Of a DNA stretch of 64,000 bases, positions 11,306 to 22,889 are shown piece by piece. Numbering within the stretch: the first letter of the stretch is position 1; each line of letters opens with the position of its first letter. Where the stretch lies: NCBI GenBank assembly GCA_033065855.1, contig JAVXUO010002232.1:81111-145110 (forward strand). The letters are read 5' to 3'. A model generated the notes under the pieces. It did no database searches, was not told where the DNA came from, and worked only from the letters and a program-made list of their open reading frames with translations. The translations under genes and the position numbers were made by a program. The DNA comes from Escallonia rubra (taxonomy: Eukaryota > Streptophyta > Magnoliopsida > Escalloniales > Escalloniaceae).

Positions 11306-12211
11306 GAATTTCAAGAAACACACCTTGGTACTAAACCAGCACCAAAAGTGGCAAGCTATAGTACAAGAGGGCCATCACCAGCCAGCCCATTCATCTTGAA
11401 ACCTGACATTATGGTGCCCGGTGACTTGATTTTGGCTTCATGGCCTCAAAATATTCTAGCCACAGAATTGAGCTCGGGTAAACTTTTTAGCGACTTCAAT
11501 TACTTCAATTTATTGTCAGGGACATCCATGTCATGCCCGCATGCTGCCGGAGTGGCTGCACTTTTGAAAGGGGCACACCCTGAATGGACCCCCGCCGCCA
11601 TCCGTTCGGCCATGATGACCACGTCGGATGTCCTAGATAACACGTTCAACCTAATCCAAGACATTGGAATTACTAACAAACCAGCTAGCCCTCTAGCTAT
11701 GGGAGCTGACCATATTAATCCAAACAAGGCACTAGACCCTCATCTCATATACGACGTGAGAGCGGAAGATTATGTCAGTCTCCTTTGTGCATTAAATTTT
11801 ACCCAAAAACAAATACAAATTATCACCAAATCCTCTTCAAACAGTTGCTCCAACTCTTCATTGGACCTCAATTACCCCTCTTTCATTGCATTTTTCAATG
11901 CAAATGACTATAACTCGGGGGTTAAGATTGTTCAAGAATTTCAGAGGATGGTGACGTATGTTGGTGATGGGAAGTCAACTTATACAGCAAAACTAGCACC
12001 AATGGATGGGTTACAGGTTAGCGTCGTGCCGGAGCAATTGGTTTTCAGTGAAAAAAATGACAAGCAAAGCTACAAGTTGAGTATAGAAGGTCCAAGGCTA
12101 ATTAAAGAGTTGGTGGTGTATGGTACTATAAGTTAGGTGGAAATAGGAGGTAATCATGTAGTAAGAAGTCCCATAGTTGCTACAAACCTAAGCTCAGAAA
12201 TATTATTGTAA
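11306..12211 (+). pseudogene. Captured 3' fragment of a subtilisin-like serine protease gene
   Basis: The translation matches the C-terminal part of plant subtilases (family S8, SBT type), secreted proteases of the cell wall. Homology starts abruptly at about 11306 with EFQETHLGTKPAPKVASYS, then reads RGPSP. The catalytic serine motif GTSMSCPHAAGVAALLKGAHPEW follows in parts (11519-11587), then the C-terminal fibronectin-III-like domain. The catalytic Asp, His and Asn, the propeptide and the signal peptide are all missing. The frame stops at TAG (12134-12136) after YGTIS, where the family has Trp. Reading through gives VEIGGNHVVRSPIV and a natural-looking TAA at 12209-12211. It is therefore a truncated, nonsense-bearing gene copy carried by the CACTA element, and cannot make an active protease. 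Confidence 0.88.
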
Positions 12212-12435
12212 CTCGTCCTCTTTGAAATTGTACCTATTGAAGTGTGATTAGTTTGATTTGTGATTAGTTGTATGCTCTCATGGGGGATAGCTGATAGAAA
12301 CTTAAGTTCACAGCTTAGTTTTGAGTAGATAGTGTGATTCTACATGTATATAGTAGATGATGGATAGTATTGATTTGTAAAGTGAACAGCTATATACTTT
12401 TTGAATGAAATACAAAGGACTTTGACCAAAAAAAA
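12212..12435 (+). other. Probable captured 3' untranslated region
   Basis: T-rich and AT-rich sequence follows the subtilase stop codon and ends at an A run (12427-12438). It has the look of a plant 3' UTR carried along with the gene piece. I see no clear polyadenylation signal beyond AT-rich AATGAAAT (12405). Confidence 0.4.
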
Positions 12436-12450
12436 AAAGAAGAGCTTCGT

Positions 12451-12523
12451 ATGATCATGTCACAGGACAAAACTGATCATCCACATTTCGTCGCATTTCT
12501 CATCTTCTTGACCTTGGTTTCAG
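12451..12523 (+). pseudogene. Small captured exon with signal-peptide-like coding, copy 1
   Basis: An ATG opens a short frame reading MIMSQDKTDHPHFVAFLIFL and then TLVSG, a hydrophobic run like a secretory signal. It is followed at 12524 by GTACTAAAC, a plausible splice donor (CAG|GTACTA). That is the shape of a first coding exon of a secreted protein. The parent gene is not recognised. It may be the start of the subtilase or of an unrelated gene. No second exon in frame was found, so it is a gene fragment. Confidence 0.4.
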
Positions 12524-12747
12524 GTACTAAACGCAAACTTCTTTCTGGGTTATGATCAGAATAATCTCAAGCATGTGTTGAGCCAAAATCCCCAGCCCAA
12601 AGTTTGTTTATGCAAAAACTGGTCAACATGGGCGGCTTTCTTGCATCTGTACCCCCCCACCCCATTGCTTGTTACTTCCAAGTTCTTACCCTCCTATTCT
12701 TTCTGTGGAGTAAAGCAACAATACTAAATAAAACCAAAGACATCATC

Positions 12748-12887
12748 AGTACTAATCTAACACATTAAACAAGACAAATTGTGACAATAAGTTAATCTGC
12801 TACATATAATTAAGAAAGTACTAATCTAACCCATTAGACAAGACAAATTGTGACAATAAGTTAATGTGCTACATATAATTAAGAAAG
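12748..12887 (+). repeat. 69-base tandem duplication
   Basis: Two adjacent units start AGTACTAATCTAAC (12748 and 12817) and end TAATTAAGAA, with a few differences. It lies between the two signal-peptide-like exons in the family-2 CACTA. Confidence 0.85.
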
Positions 12888-13099
12888 TTTGGTTCAGTCC
12901 ATTTGTTCCTAGTTTGGTTCATTCCATCTGCAGGCGCTCTAGAAATTCAACCATACATTCAAAACACCCACATACATCCACTGTCCCTGTACATCTTCAC
13001 ACATTCTTTATTGAGCTTTGGTCCATGTTCACCATGAAATCACAGGAACCAATCTAAATAATCAATTTTTGTACAGAGGAAGAAGAAGAAGAGCTTCGT

Positions 13100-13172
13100 A
13101 TGATCATGTCACAGGACGAAACTGATCATCCACGTTTCGTCGCATTTCTCATCTTCTTGACCTTGGTTTCAG
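13100..13172 (+). pseudogene. Small captured exon with signal-peptide-like coding, copy 2
   Basis: Nearly identical to the exon at 12451-12523. The shared region runs about 130 bases (roughly 13085-13218), from AGAAGAGCTTCGTATG through the exon and into the following intron-like sequence. Two changes alter the peptide (K to E-type and H to R-type positions in the first half). The pair is a direct repeat about 650 bases apart. It was either captured twice or duplicated inside the element. Confidence 0.4.
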
Positions 13173-13219
13173 GTACTAAACGCAAACTTCTTTCTGGGGT
13201 ATGATCAGAATAATCTCTA

Positions 13220-15750
13220 TTACTAATTGGTACTTTGATGAACCTTTTTAAGGGACTTCGAAAATGGTAGTGTCACAAAAGACAAAGTCTACCAAACTGA
13301 AAATGCCTTAGCAAAACACCACTTTTATGTTTTCGTTTTGGGTCCTTTTTCTTCTGTATAACATACCAGATCATACTAATAAGCTGATTCCCAAGGTAAA
13401 ATAGAAAGAACAAAAAGGAAGCTCATTTTTTTTCCCAGTTAACGAGTGGTTACCATGCTAAAAGTGCGGTCCCTTGTCTCCTTTAAAAAAGCCGCAAAGC
13501 AGAGGCAGCACAAGTGAAGAGGACGAAGGGCGAGGTAGACCATTGCGGAAGCCCATCAAAGCATGATTTTGGGCAGTGGTGGGGAGAGGAAGAAGTAAGT
13601 CCATACCACGTCAGGCTTCCACAATTTTACTGGCAATAGTAATCACAGAAGAATAAGAAAGAAGCATTCTCATTGCGGGAGGAGGTCTATTTCCACACCC
13701 CTAATGTGCTTTTCCCCACCATGCAGCCACCTGTGTTTCTCGTCTCTCATAGACAATGTGTTGGGAATAAAGAATTCCACGCCAAACTGGTTGCATGGCT
13801 GATTTGGTCTGAGTAAATCAGTCATTCAGCATTGGCATATGGCGCTACTAGAGGCAAAGTGGTACAGTAACATGGTGAAAAGAACCAATTTTCTATGCCT
13901 TCAAAACAATAGCAAGGATAGCTCTGTGTAGCTGCCTTAAATCCAGAAAAAGCAGCAGACCACTAAGAGATTATAAAAGGAAAGATACCTTTACCAAGCA
14001 ACTCCCAGCGGGGTAGCTCACACCTTGCCAATAACATAAGCAAAGAAACCATGTTACTGCTGTCCCAACCTAAACTCGACTCCTGGGAACCCCACAGAGA
14101 CCGGACAGTACGATCCTACTCGCTAACGGGACAGTTTCATTGCCACTAAATATATATAGCACCCACATTTGGTAAAGATGCATAAGAATTCAAAGAAGGC
14201 CCTGCACCACTGAAGCATCAAAACACTCACATCCTACAACAACGTGTCAATCAAGAACAACTGATTTCATTCTTTCCACTATCGTCCAGATTGTTGATAT
14301 GAAATTTCCCAAAATTGAATGCCACAACGTAACAGGTTATATATATATCACACACAAAACCAGCAACATGAAGCACGAATTAAGGAACGCAAAAAGATCA
14401 CATCAAGTACGATTACTTACATAATACATGCTGGCAAGATATTAAATGCAATGAACGCAAGACATAAAAATTTGCTATAACGAAAATGAAGAGACGGTGG
14501 TGAACTTAACATACCTTGCTGAAATTGGATCGAAATTGCACGTCACGGTGGTGAACTGGTTAGCCATTGTTGACACAAAAAAGATTAGTCAAAATAGGAA
14601 TTATTCAACTGAAGGAATTGTTAAAAATCATGTGATCTCCCACTAAACTGCACAAAACAAGGACACTCTTGCATTATATCTCAGACATGTTCAAATGGAA
14701 TACATGTAAAGAAAAGTCCTGATGAATTCGGCCATTATGTATAGACTCTTTTCCAACACTAAAACAAAACATACAATTCCAAGATCTTTATCAGACCTCA
14801 TTTCCCTTCCACTAGACATATCATCTATACCGAGCATACAGTGAGGTTCTCCTACCACTGGTCCTGGCATTGCTTGTAGCTACTTTGAAACTTGCTTCAC
14901 TAGAATAAATCAGTGATGAAATGTGGAAAGTGTAGAGGTTTAAACTTGCAGCCCATAAACGACAAAAATGTACTACACCTTGATAATGTACTAAGAAGTA
15001 AGAAAACGATACAATTACCTAACTACATTGAGAAATGGCAACCATGCTTCAACCTCCAATCTTCCCACGTAGGTTCAGTTAAGAGATCATACACGATAAT
15101 TTGAGGCGCGATATCTTAAGGATATCTCGCTTCACTAGCTGCTTGAACGCTTTAGTGTCATACTATAGTAAATTCCTAGTGGCTACATCTGCCCCTACCC
15201 CCACACGGGTTTCAGTCTTGATTAGATTCCCATATTACAAGGTAGTAAAACCTCTGTACTAAAATCTGACCTTCAATGCAACTTGTGAACTTCAAATATA
15301 CAACTCTCTTGAAGGAAAACCAAGAAGTTACATGTCCCACAACGATCAACAGACATGAAGCAGTAATTTGACCATTTCATACTGCAATGCCAAAAAAGGA
15401 CCACATCTTGTTCAAAAGGGCTTCAAACCAGTTTGACATCGCCGAGAATGAAGCATGGAAACCAACTGCTACCCTTTTTGGCAGTGTGCCATCCTAGAAC
15501 ACATCTAATTATGTAGAAGATTGAGTGTAGCGAACTTTTCTGGGAAAGTGGCAATTACTTGGGATTGACAACTATTAGAATTGGGCCAAAATTCTCTTAG
15601 CATATGTCACAGCCAAAAATCACATATTAGAATTCAATGATGATGAGAATACGTCAGTCGAGTGTAGCGAATTTTCAAGAATCTGGCAAGATATTAAATG
15701 CAATGAACGCAAGAATCTGGCGAATTTTCACATACCTGTCACCGTCCAAA
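13220..15750. other. Family-2 CACTA interior right of the captured pieces
   Basis: No coding region that I recognise. Two separated copies of a phrase around GGCAAGATATTAAATGCAAT (near 14430 and 15682) and of GAGTGTAGCGAA (near 15523 and 15659) show internal duplication. Short open frames at 14913, 15637 and 15764 lack family features. Confidence 0.5.
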
Positions 15751-15763
15751 CATCCACAACGAA

Positions 15764-16070
15764 TTGAGGGCAAGAAATATGCACTTGCGAGAGAGAGACA
15801 GAGAGAGAGAGCGGCAAGATCGTGCGATTAGGGAAGAAAAAGGGATTTGGGTGCTAGCGGAAAACCGCCAAGAAGAGACCACCGGAGGCCAGAATTTGAT
15901 AAAAAATTTTGAGGCTCATTTTGGGGAGAGGCAAATCGAGCGACAGAGTTTTGGGGAGAGAGAGGGAGGCGATTTGGGGAGAGAGTTTGGAGAAGATGAA
16001 AAGGACAAAAATTTTGGCGCCACAGTTTCCACGGAACTTTTTTTCGTTCTCGACGTTTTCATGTACCATG
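15764..16070 (+). other. Purine-rich leader-like stretch of family-2 CACTA
   Basis: GAGA-rich sequence with open frames on both strands (15764-16075 plus, 15854-16069 minus), just inside the right subterminal repeats. Purine-rich 5' leaders are common in plant transposon and gene starts, so this may be the remains of a promoter and leader reading leftward or rightward. Not a supported gene. Confidence 0.3.
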
Positions 16071-16089
16071 TATAAAATATGAAAAAATA

Positions 16090-16377
16090 GAAATGGGTAA
16101 AACGGTGTCGTTTAGCGTCTAAGATTTACGGCATTTTACTTTAAGCGTCGCTTTTAAGCGACATGTTAGCAAATGACGTTTATTTAGTGTCGCGAATGAC
16201 TAAAGCGACACTTACAAAATGGCATGTATTAACACGTCGGAAATTTTGTGACACTTTAGTACTTGTGTCGTAAATTGTCCGACGTTACGAAAGAAGTGTC
16301 GCATATTCTAACTAATTTATGACATTTCTTTAAGCGTCGGAATTTAAGCGTCGCCGAAACCCTTTTTTTTTGTAGTG
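16090..16377. repeat. Right subterminal repeats of family-2 CACTA
   Basis: GCGTCGC, GTGTCGC and GCGACAC motifs repeat in both orientations up to the terminal TTTGTAGTG. They match the left array. Confidence 0.85.
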
Positions 16378-16380
16378 TTT

Positions 16381-17375
16381 ATCATCTAAAATTAATATTA
16401 AGGGAAAAGATCTAAGACAAATTTTACCAAAATTCTGTTTTTGAGTCCTTTTATCCTTGTTAACTTTTTGTAAATCAAAATCTAGTAAGGAATATTTGTA
16501 CGTTGTATATAATGATAGGTCTAATTGTCTCATTTAGTGACAAAAGAGTGTGAGTTTAGCGAAAAAATGTGTTGATTTACAGTTTTTCTCTTTCTTTTGT
16601 GTAAAATATTGACAAATCCATATATATCTAGTCACATCTGATATATTCTTTCAAGAGAAGTACGGTATTACATGTGCTTTTTGGATCGAAAGTTCATACC
16701 ATTAAGAAATTGTTCAAACTTCAAAAGCAACCTCTTGACCAAAGGTAATTTTTTCATAATTGTAGAGTGTACTATAAGATTCTAAAAATTGTATTAACAC
16801 GTATTACATATCGTGAGACAAAAAAAGACATTAACATTATAACAATACTTTTATTTTACAAGTACCTTCGATAGAATCTCATACCATGTATTAAATTAGA
16901 CATCTACTATAATCCTCTATAATGAAATTTACAGTTTATAAAAGAAAGTACAAAAAAGGCACAAACAATTTTTTTAGTAATTTATTGTCTAAACTGAATA
17001 AACCTACTAAAAAACATGACATGAAAACCTTAGAGCAAAAACAGAAGTAAGTTGAGCTATTTTACTTCCTTTCAGATAACCAACTTTTAAAATGTAGAAA
17101 TAATCCTGAAAAGAGAAACTATAGTTATAGTTGCAATATCTGTCTTTTTTATTGCTTTACTTCATGGTCATGTTTTGCGCTTTTTTGATCATCTATTTAA
17201 TTTTGCATCTTTTACTGAGACAATTAAATTGAAAATACGTGTTCATTATACAATTAATTATTTTCAAAATGATCATAAAAATTTCATATTATTTTACAAT
17301 ATATTTTTTTTTGTGTTTCATGCTAAATAATTATATAGCGGTGAATATGCATACAATTGTCTATATTATAATAGA
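16381..17375. other. Remainder of the split Helitron body, copy A
   Basis: Very AT-rich sequence without coding signal, collinear with 50187-51179 in copy B. It ends at the Helitron 5' terminus (complement of TC at 17374-17375). Confidence 0.7.
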
Positions 17376-17811
17376 TGGGGATGTAATTGCGTAAGGTTAC
17401 AAAATTCTTATACTTCATCTTTGATTTGTAGATTGTTCATAGTTCTAAGCTTATAATATAATAAGGTGATTATAGAAGTTTGTGAAGTTCGAATATCACA
17501 TATTTAACATTAATTTTTTTTTTGTTTTGTAAATTACCGTATATACGCACATGAATTAAAACACAATGAATAAAAAATCAGTCACAATGATTTGTAATGG
17601 AAAAGAAAAATGTTAAAAAAAGGTGAGTGAACTATACAATTAGTAATTTATTGTATAGACATAAATAGACAACTAAAAATTGACATTGGAACTGAAATGG
17701 AAGCATGGAGTATTTTTAATTCATTTCAGATAATGAATTAATTTTACCTACTGCTCATGAAAATCCCTACAACCCTCTATACAAAATAGCTAATGATCGA
17801 TAAATATGCTT
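17376..17811. other. AT-rich spacer, block A
   Basis: Between the Helitron 5' end and an LTR-like start. No gene or repeat structure seen. Block B has small deletions here compared with A (near 51320-51430). Confidence 0.5.
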
Positions 17812-18696
17812 TGTAACACCCCGAACCTTGATAATGCTTAGCCGGTTAATTTATTTTTAAGCGACGACTTTTATACTCAAAATTTTGCATTGATTTCCAT
17901 AAGTGAAATTTTACCGGTAACCTTTCGAGACGAGATTTTTTTGAAACTGTAAATTATAAATTCTGATAGCCGTTTAGGTCTTTAGAGCGTAAATGATATT
18001 TTTTAGACCTCTAGCAATAATTTTGGTGTGAGGTACAGTACGCAAATTATGATACTCTGTAGAGGTGAATTGAAAATTTAAATTCTATTGGGGATTAGTA
18101 GATAACTAGAGCAAGAAAATTAAGTCAGCCCTATATTTTTGGAAGACATAACTCTAGCAAGGGAAAATAGGAGAGGAATTAGGAGTGAATCGTGAAATGG
18201 GATTAAAATCCCATTTTCGGTTACAAGGTCAAAGAAAGAGAAAGGAAGAAAGAGGAGAGAAAGAGGGAAGAACAGGGAAAGAAAGGAAGAAGAGAAGTCT
18301 GTGGACTCGTGAAAAGGGAGTGGAAGGAATCTGCCAACAGAGATTTCGGCGAAGGAAAAACCGGCGGCCAAGTGCGAATCTGGCGAAGAGAGATTCAACA
18401 TCCGGTACGCCGTCTAACACTGTAACAAATTATAGTGCCTTTATCTGTGTTTAGAACCATATAAGTGGGTAATATGTGAAGGTGATTTCGACCTGCCGTA
18501 GGTGTAGAAGCCATGGGTTTTGGGGTGTGAAGATTACGGAGCAAAAATGTTTGTGTATATGTATTGCTGTGTATTCAGGGAGGGGCTATAAGGGGAAGAG
18601 GTGTGTGAAATTACATAGTGCATATATGTGCACTGCTGCCATTGCAGGAATGAAGGTGCATATTTGTGTGTGTATTGGTGGGGTAGGGGAGTAGAT
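17812..18696 (+). mobile_element. LTR fragment beginning TGTAACACCCCG, copy A
   Basis: Starts TGTAACACCCCGAACC, the classical start of Tekay/Del-type chromovirus LTRs. It continues with a purine-rich tract (18220-18310) placed as in the solo LTR of family 1. The matching LTR end was not found before 25202, so the piece is probably truncated. The LINE at 18697 interrupts it in this copy. The continuation after the LINE is 24744-25201. Confidence 0.55.
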
Positions 18697-18729
18697 TTTT
18701 TTTTTGATAGAACGGAACAGCAATACAAC

Positions 18730-21700
18730 TTAGTTACGCGGGTATTCCACCCCAATTACATCTGCTAGCAGCAGAGGACTAATTTGTATCGGGGGTTGGT
18801 TGAGATAAACAAAATCCCCATCATATCTAGTTCCTAGATTGGCTAGCTTATCAGCACATTGGTTGCCCTCTCTAAATACATGTCTTATTCTAGACTTAGT
18901 CGCTATGAGCAAAAAGCGGCAATCCCTAATTATAATATTAGATAACGGATGAAAGGATTCGATCTCCGGCGTAGTCAACAAATTCTTCGCCATAAGGGAG
19001 TCCGTTTCAACCATCACTTCCAGAAGTTGTTGGTCTTTGATAATTTGGAGAGCTTTATAAACTCCATGTATTTCAGCTTCCAGGCTATCATCAGTGGGCA
19101 GGTTACCAAAAAATCCTCCTTTCCATTGCCCATTGTCATCACGGAGCACACCTCCATATCCTCCTCTTTGATTTCCTTTAGCACAGCCATCAGTGTTGAA
19201 TTTGAGGGTACCTGCAGAAGGCAATAACCATTTGATAAGCATAGGGGTTTTACTAGGGGAGGGGGGGGCTGCTTACTGTTAGCAGTATCCAACTCAGTTG
19301 CCAATTCCAGAATTCTTTTCCAGGCTTGCCACACAGGCAATATGATCCCTTCAATGCTTTCTCTATTGCGATCCTTCCAAATTTGCCAGAGACAAGCTAA
19401 AAATACATATCTCCAAAGAGAATTCATGAACAACTGATTACCACAAACAATTAAATTCCTTTTAATCCAATCCATAATACTAGTTCTCAAGTCCTGCTCA
19501 AAGAGATTAGAATCAAATAAAATGGTCCATATGCTTTTAGCTTTAGAGCATTTTCTAAGTGTGTGATCTATGGTTTCAGCTTCTATTTTGCATCGATTGC
19601 AAATGGCACTAGGACTGATGTTCCTTATAGCTCTCATCTCATTAGTGAGAAGCTTTCCATGATTGATAGTCCAAAGGAAGAATTTAAATTTTGGGGGGAT
19701 CTTGAGCCTCCATATCCAAACACAATCAGGATAGGGGGCATAGTTCACATCCAGAGAGGAAGCTAATCTGTAAGCACTAGATGTAGAGAACTTACCATTT
19801 CCCACAGCACCCCAAAAAGGAAAGTCCCTTTCAGGTTGATGTATAGGTAAGTGGATCCTAGTAATGGTCTGGATCAGATTATTAGGTATATACCTAGAGA
19901 GATCCTGGACCTTCCAGTTCCCATCTTGAGAAATAAAATCATCAACAGTCAAGTTTGTCTCTAAGTCAGGGTTAGGATTAATGGGCCCATTTCCCGCCCA
20001 CCAGTCTTGCCAAAAGGAGATGGACTTGCCATCCTGGACATTCCATTGAACCCCCACATTAAGAATAGGTATGGTAGTTCTAATACTTCTCCAGATGTGA
20101 GATCCCCCACTTTTCTTTGGCCAAACTCTGTGGTTAGCAACAACAGAATATTTGGCCTTAAGAACCTTAACCCACAGGTGATTCTCATTGGAAATAAGTT
20201 TCCAGCTAATCTTAGATGTCAGGGCTAGATTGTTTAGGTGAGCTTTCCTAATATTAACACCTCCATTTCTTTTAGGCTAACAGACACTATTCCAATTAAC
20301 CAAATGTATTTTCCTAGCAGCAGTCGTATCCCCCCACAGGAAATTCCTATTTATCCTATCCATATCATCAGTAATCTTTTTAGGCAGCAGTTGGGTTTGC
20401 ATCACATGGTTAGCCATAGTTGATGTAACATATTGTATTAAAGTAGCTCTTCCAGCTAAGGATAAGAACTTGGTTTTCCAACCAGCCATTTTGCTCTGCA
20501 TTCTTTTGATTATACTGTCATATATGCCTCTAGACACTCTCTTATGGACCATAGGTATTCCCAGATAAGTACCAATATTAGAAGTGAGGGGGATACCACA
20601 TCTAAGACTAAGCTCCTTGGCCCTAAGACTGGGGATATTAGGGGAAACATAGAGCTTAGACTTGAGGAGATTCACCTTTTGACCAGACATGGAGCAAAAA
20701 TCATTTAAGATATGCATGAAAGTATCACAATTATAATTACTCCCAGAACAGAACAACATAAGATCATCAGCATAAAATAAATGAGAAATAAAAGGCCCAG
20801 ATTTAGAGGCTCTCAAACCCAGGCATTTTCTATCCTTGTTAATCTGGTGAATCATGTGAGATAGTCTCTCAATACACAAAGCAGAAATATAGGGAGATAG
20901 GGGGTCTCCTTGTCTTAGCCCCCTACCAAGCTTGAAAGGAGGCAGGGGGTGACCATTCCAAAGAATGGACATGGAGGCACTAGTAATGCAGCTCATGATA
21001 ATCTTAATCCAATTCTGGGGGAAGTTAAAAAGCCCCAGAGTTTGTTCAATGAATTTCCAGCTCATTCTATCATAGGCTTTTTCAATATCGATTTTAAATA
21101 TCATCCCACCTTTCTTACCTTTGGTATGCTTAAGGGTATGCATGATCTCTTGAGTAATGATGGTGTTATCTGTGGTAGATCTGCCAGGTATGAAACTACA
21201 TTGAGCAGGGCCAATGATTTTATGTAACAAAGGTCTCATTCTAGTCACCAAAATTTTGGACAGGGCTTTGTAAGTGACATTAAGGAGACTAATGGGCCTG
21301 AATTGAGCAATGTCTTGGGGAATGTCAACTTTAGGAATCAAAGTCACATAAGCAAGATTATTGTCACTAGGCATAATCCCACTATTATAGCAATTCTTAA
21401 TGAAATTGCAGCAAGAAGTCCCAACAATCTCCCAGTACTTATGAAAGAAAAAGCCATTGAGACCATCAGGCCCCGGGGCTTTGAAAGGACTAATGTTAAG
21501 AAAAGCTCTATGAATCTCACCATCAGCTAAAGGGGACCCTAGCATCCTTGATTCACGATCCTGAATCTTGGGACCCCTAACATCACTGTAAATTTCATTA
21601 ATATCCTGGTGATCCAAGACTTCCTGGCTAAACAAAGCCTGGAAATAATTGCTTAAGTGACTCACGAGGTCCTCCTGATTAGTTAACCAATTTCCAGATT

Positions 21701-22847
21701 CATTCATAAGGGTTTCTATCTTATTTCTTTTCCTTCTAATCACAGTAGACATATGAAAATATCTAGTATTCCTATCTCCTAACTCCAAAGATTTGATCCT
21801 AGATTTTTGGAACCAAAGAAGTTGCTCTTGGAGCAGAGTACTATTGTACTCATTTCTGAGCTCCTTCTCAAGCAGTTGGAGATTATGGGAAGAGTTAACA
21901 GCTAAGGCTTTCTGAAACCCAAAATCCTCGACCACAATCTTTTTTTTCTGTGAAAAATATTCCCAAAGTTATTCTTGTTCCACAACTGGACACTATCTCT
22001 AAACATGGAGATGTTCTGACTAAGATTCTGAACATTATTGATAGGCTTCCAGGCTTCTTCCACGATGGGAAGAAGACCTTCATGGGTAGCCCCAGGTAAC
22101 CTCAAATCTAAAAGGTTTAGGATTATTCGAATGAATTAAACTACCAGAGCAACTCAAAAACAAGGGGCAATGATCAGAAGAAATTCTAGGAAAGTTCTAC
22201 ACCTGAGTTTTGGGGAATTTGATGCACCAGTCGGGGTTGGCCATAGCACGATCCAGCCGTTTTTGGATATTCGCAATTCCTTTTCTTCCATCAGTCCAGG
22301 TAAGTTTTGGTCCGCAGCATCTCAGATCTACCAAATTACAGTCGTTTACGTTGTCGTTGAATTTTTTTATACGACTACAGTCTAGCAACTCTTGATTTCC
22401 TTTCCTCTCGCTCAGATCCGCGATATCATTGAAGTCCCCCCCCAGCATCCAAGGGAGGGAGATATTGGCTGCAAATTTCTTTAGGACCTCCCAGAGGTCT
22501 TTGCGCTTAGACCAGTTAGGGCTGGCATAAACCGCGGAGAGGATCCAGTCATCGGCACTAGGGTTAGACACAAGGGCATGGACGACTTGAGGATGGGCCT
22601 GGATAATCGAAATAGTCGTGCTTCTGGAATTCCATAACAGCCATATGCCCCCTGATCTTCGTTCGGGGTCCATAGCAAAATGATCAGTGAAGTCCAAGTT
22701 GATGAAGAACTGCCCCATCTGCTCCATCTTCACAATAGGCTCAAAGATAGCCACCACAGAAGGTTTGAGTCTTCTGACCATTTCTTGAAAATCTCGTTTG
22801 AACTTGTTGTTGCCGGCACCATTACAATTCCAAAACATAAAATCCAT
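18730..22847 (-). pseudogene. LINE ORF2 (endonuclease, reverse transcriptase, RNase H), disrupted
   Basis: Starts at ATG 22847 with an AP-type endonuclease: FMFWNCNGAGNN, then VVAIFEPIV, then GGDFND, and SSDHCPL beyond the first stop. The reverse transcriptase follows (21935-20277), with KIDIEKAYDRMSW, RGLRQGDPLSP and the catalytic FYADDLMLF. Then come a zinc-binding RVT domain (20057 to about 19400, CNRC...H...C) and an RNase H domain (19242-18730) with FNTDGCAKGN, EAEIHG, VETDS and REGNQCADKLA. Breaks on the coding strand are: a stop at about 22197-22199, frame changes near 22080 and near 21920, a TAG at 20277-20279 after NWNSVC, and a frame change in a G/C run near 19255-19270. The product in life would nick target DNA and copy LINE RNA. 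This copy is dead. Confidence 0.93.
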
Positions 22848-22889
22848 AAAATAAAAGGGGGGTGGGGAGCAAAAAACGGGAGCAAAAAG

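Larger units (their letters stand above)
9281..16377. mobile_element. Non-autonomous CACTA transposon, family 2, carrying captured gene pieces
   Basis: A 7097-base element has imperfect terminal inverted repeats of about 28 bases: GACTACAAAAAAAAGGGG at the left, and the complement of CACTACAAAAAAAAAGGG at the right. The outermost C is mutated to G on the left. The 3-base target duplication TTT (9278-9280 and 16378-16380) is exact, and the unoccupied site in copy B reads CGTTTTATCATC. The subterminal zones are dense with AAGTGTCGC/GCGACACTT motifs. There is no transposase. The interior holds a 3' piece of a subtilase gene and two copies of a small signal-peptide-like exon, so this is a gene-capturing CACTA. 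Confidence 0.92.
9018..17375 (-). mobile_element. Non-autonomous Helitron, copy A (split by a CACTA insertion)
   Basis: On the minus strand the element starts TCTATTATAATATAG (5' end at 17375) and ends with a stem-loop followed by CACATGAGCTAG (3' end at 9018). The stem is CCCGTGC/GCACGGG (9030-9047). It is flanked by A and T, the canonical insertion between A and T. These are the three hallmarks of Helitrons: a 5' TC, a 3' CTAG, and a hairpin about 10 bases before the end. Without the 7.1 kb CACTA insertion the body is about 1258 bases, matching 1256 in copy B. There is no Rep-helicase gene, so it depends on a helper. Confidence 0.85.

Noticed and set aside
18120-18454. Open frames on both strands near a GAGA-rich tract
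   Set aside because: Purine-rich leader of an LTR fragment. There is no domain, and the frames differ in copy B (51936-52196).
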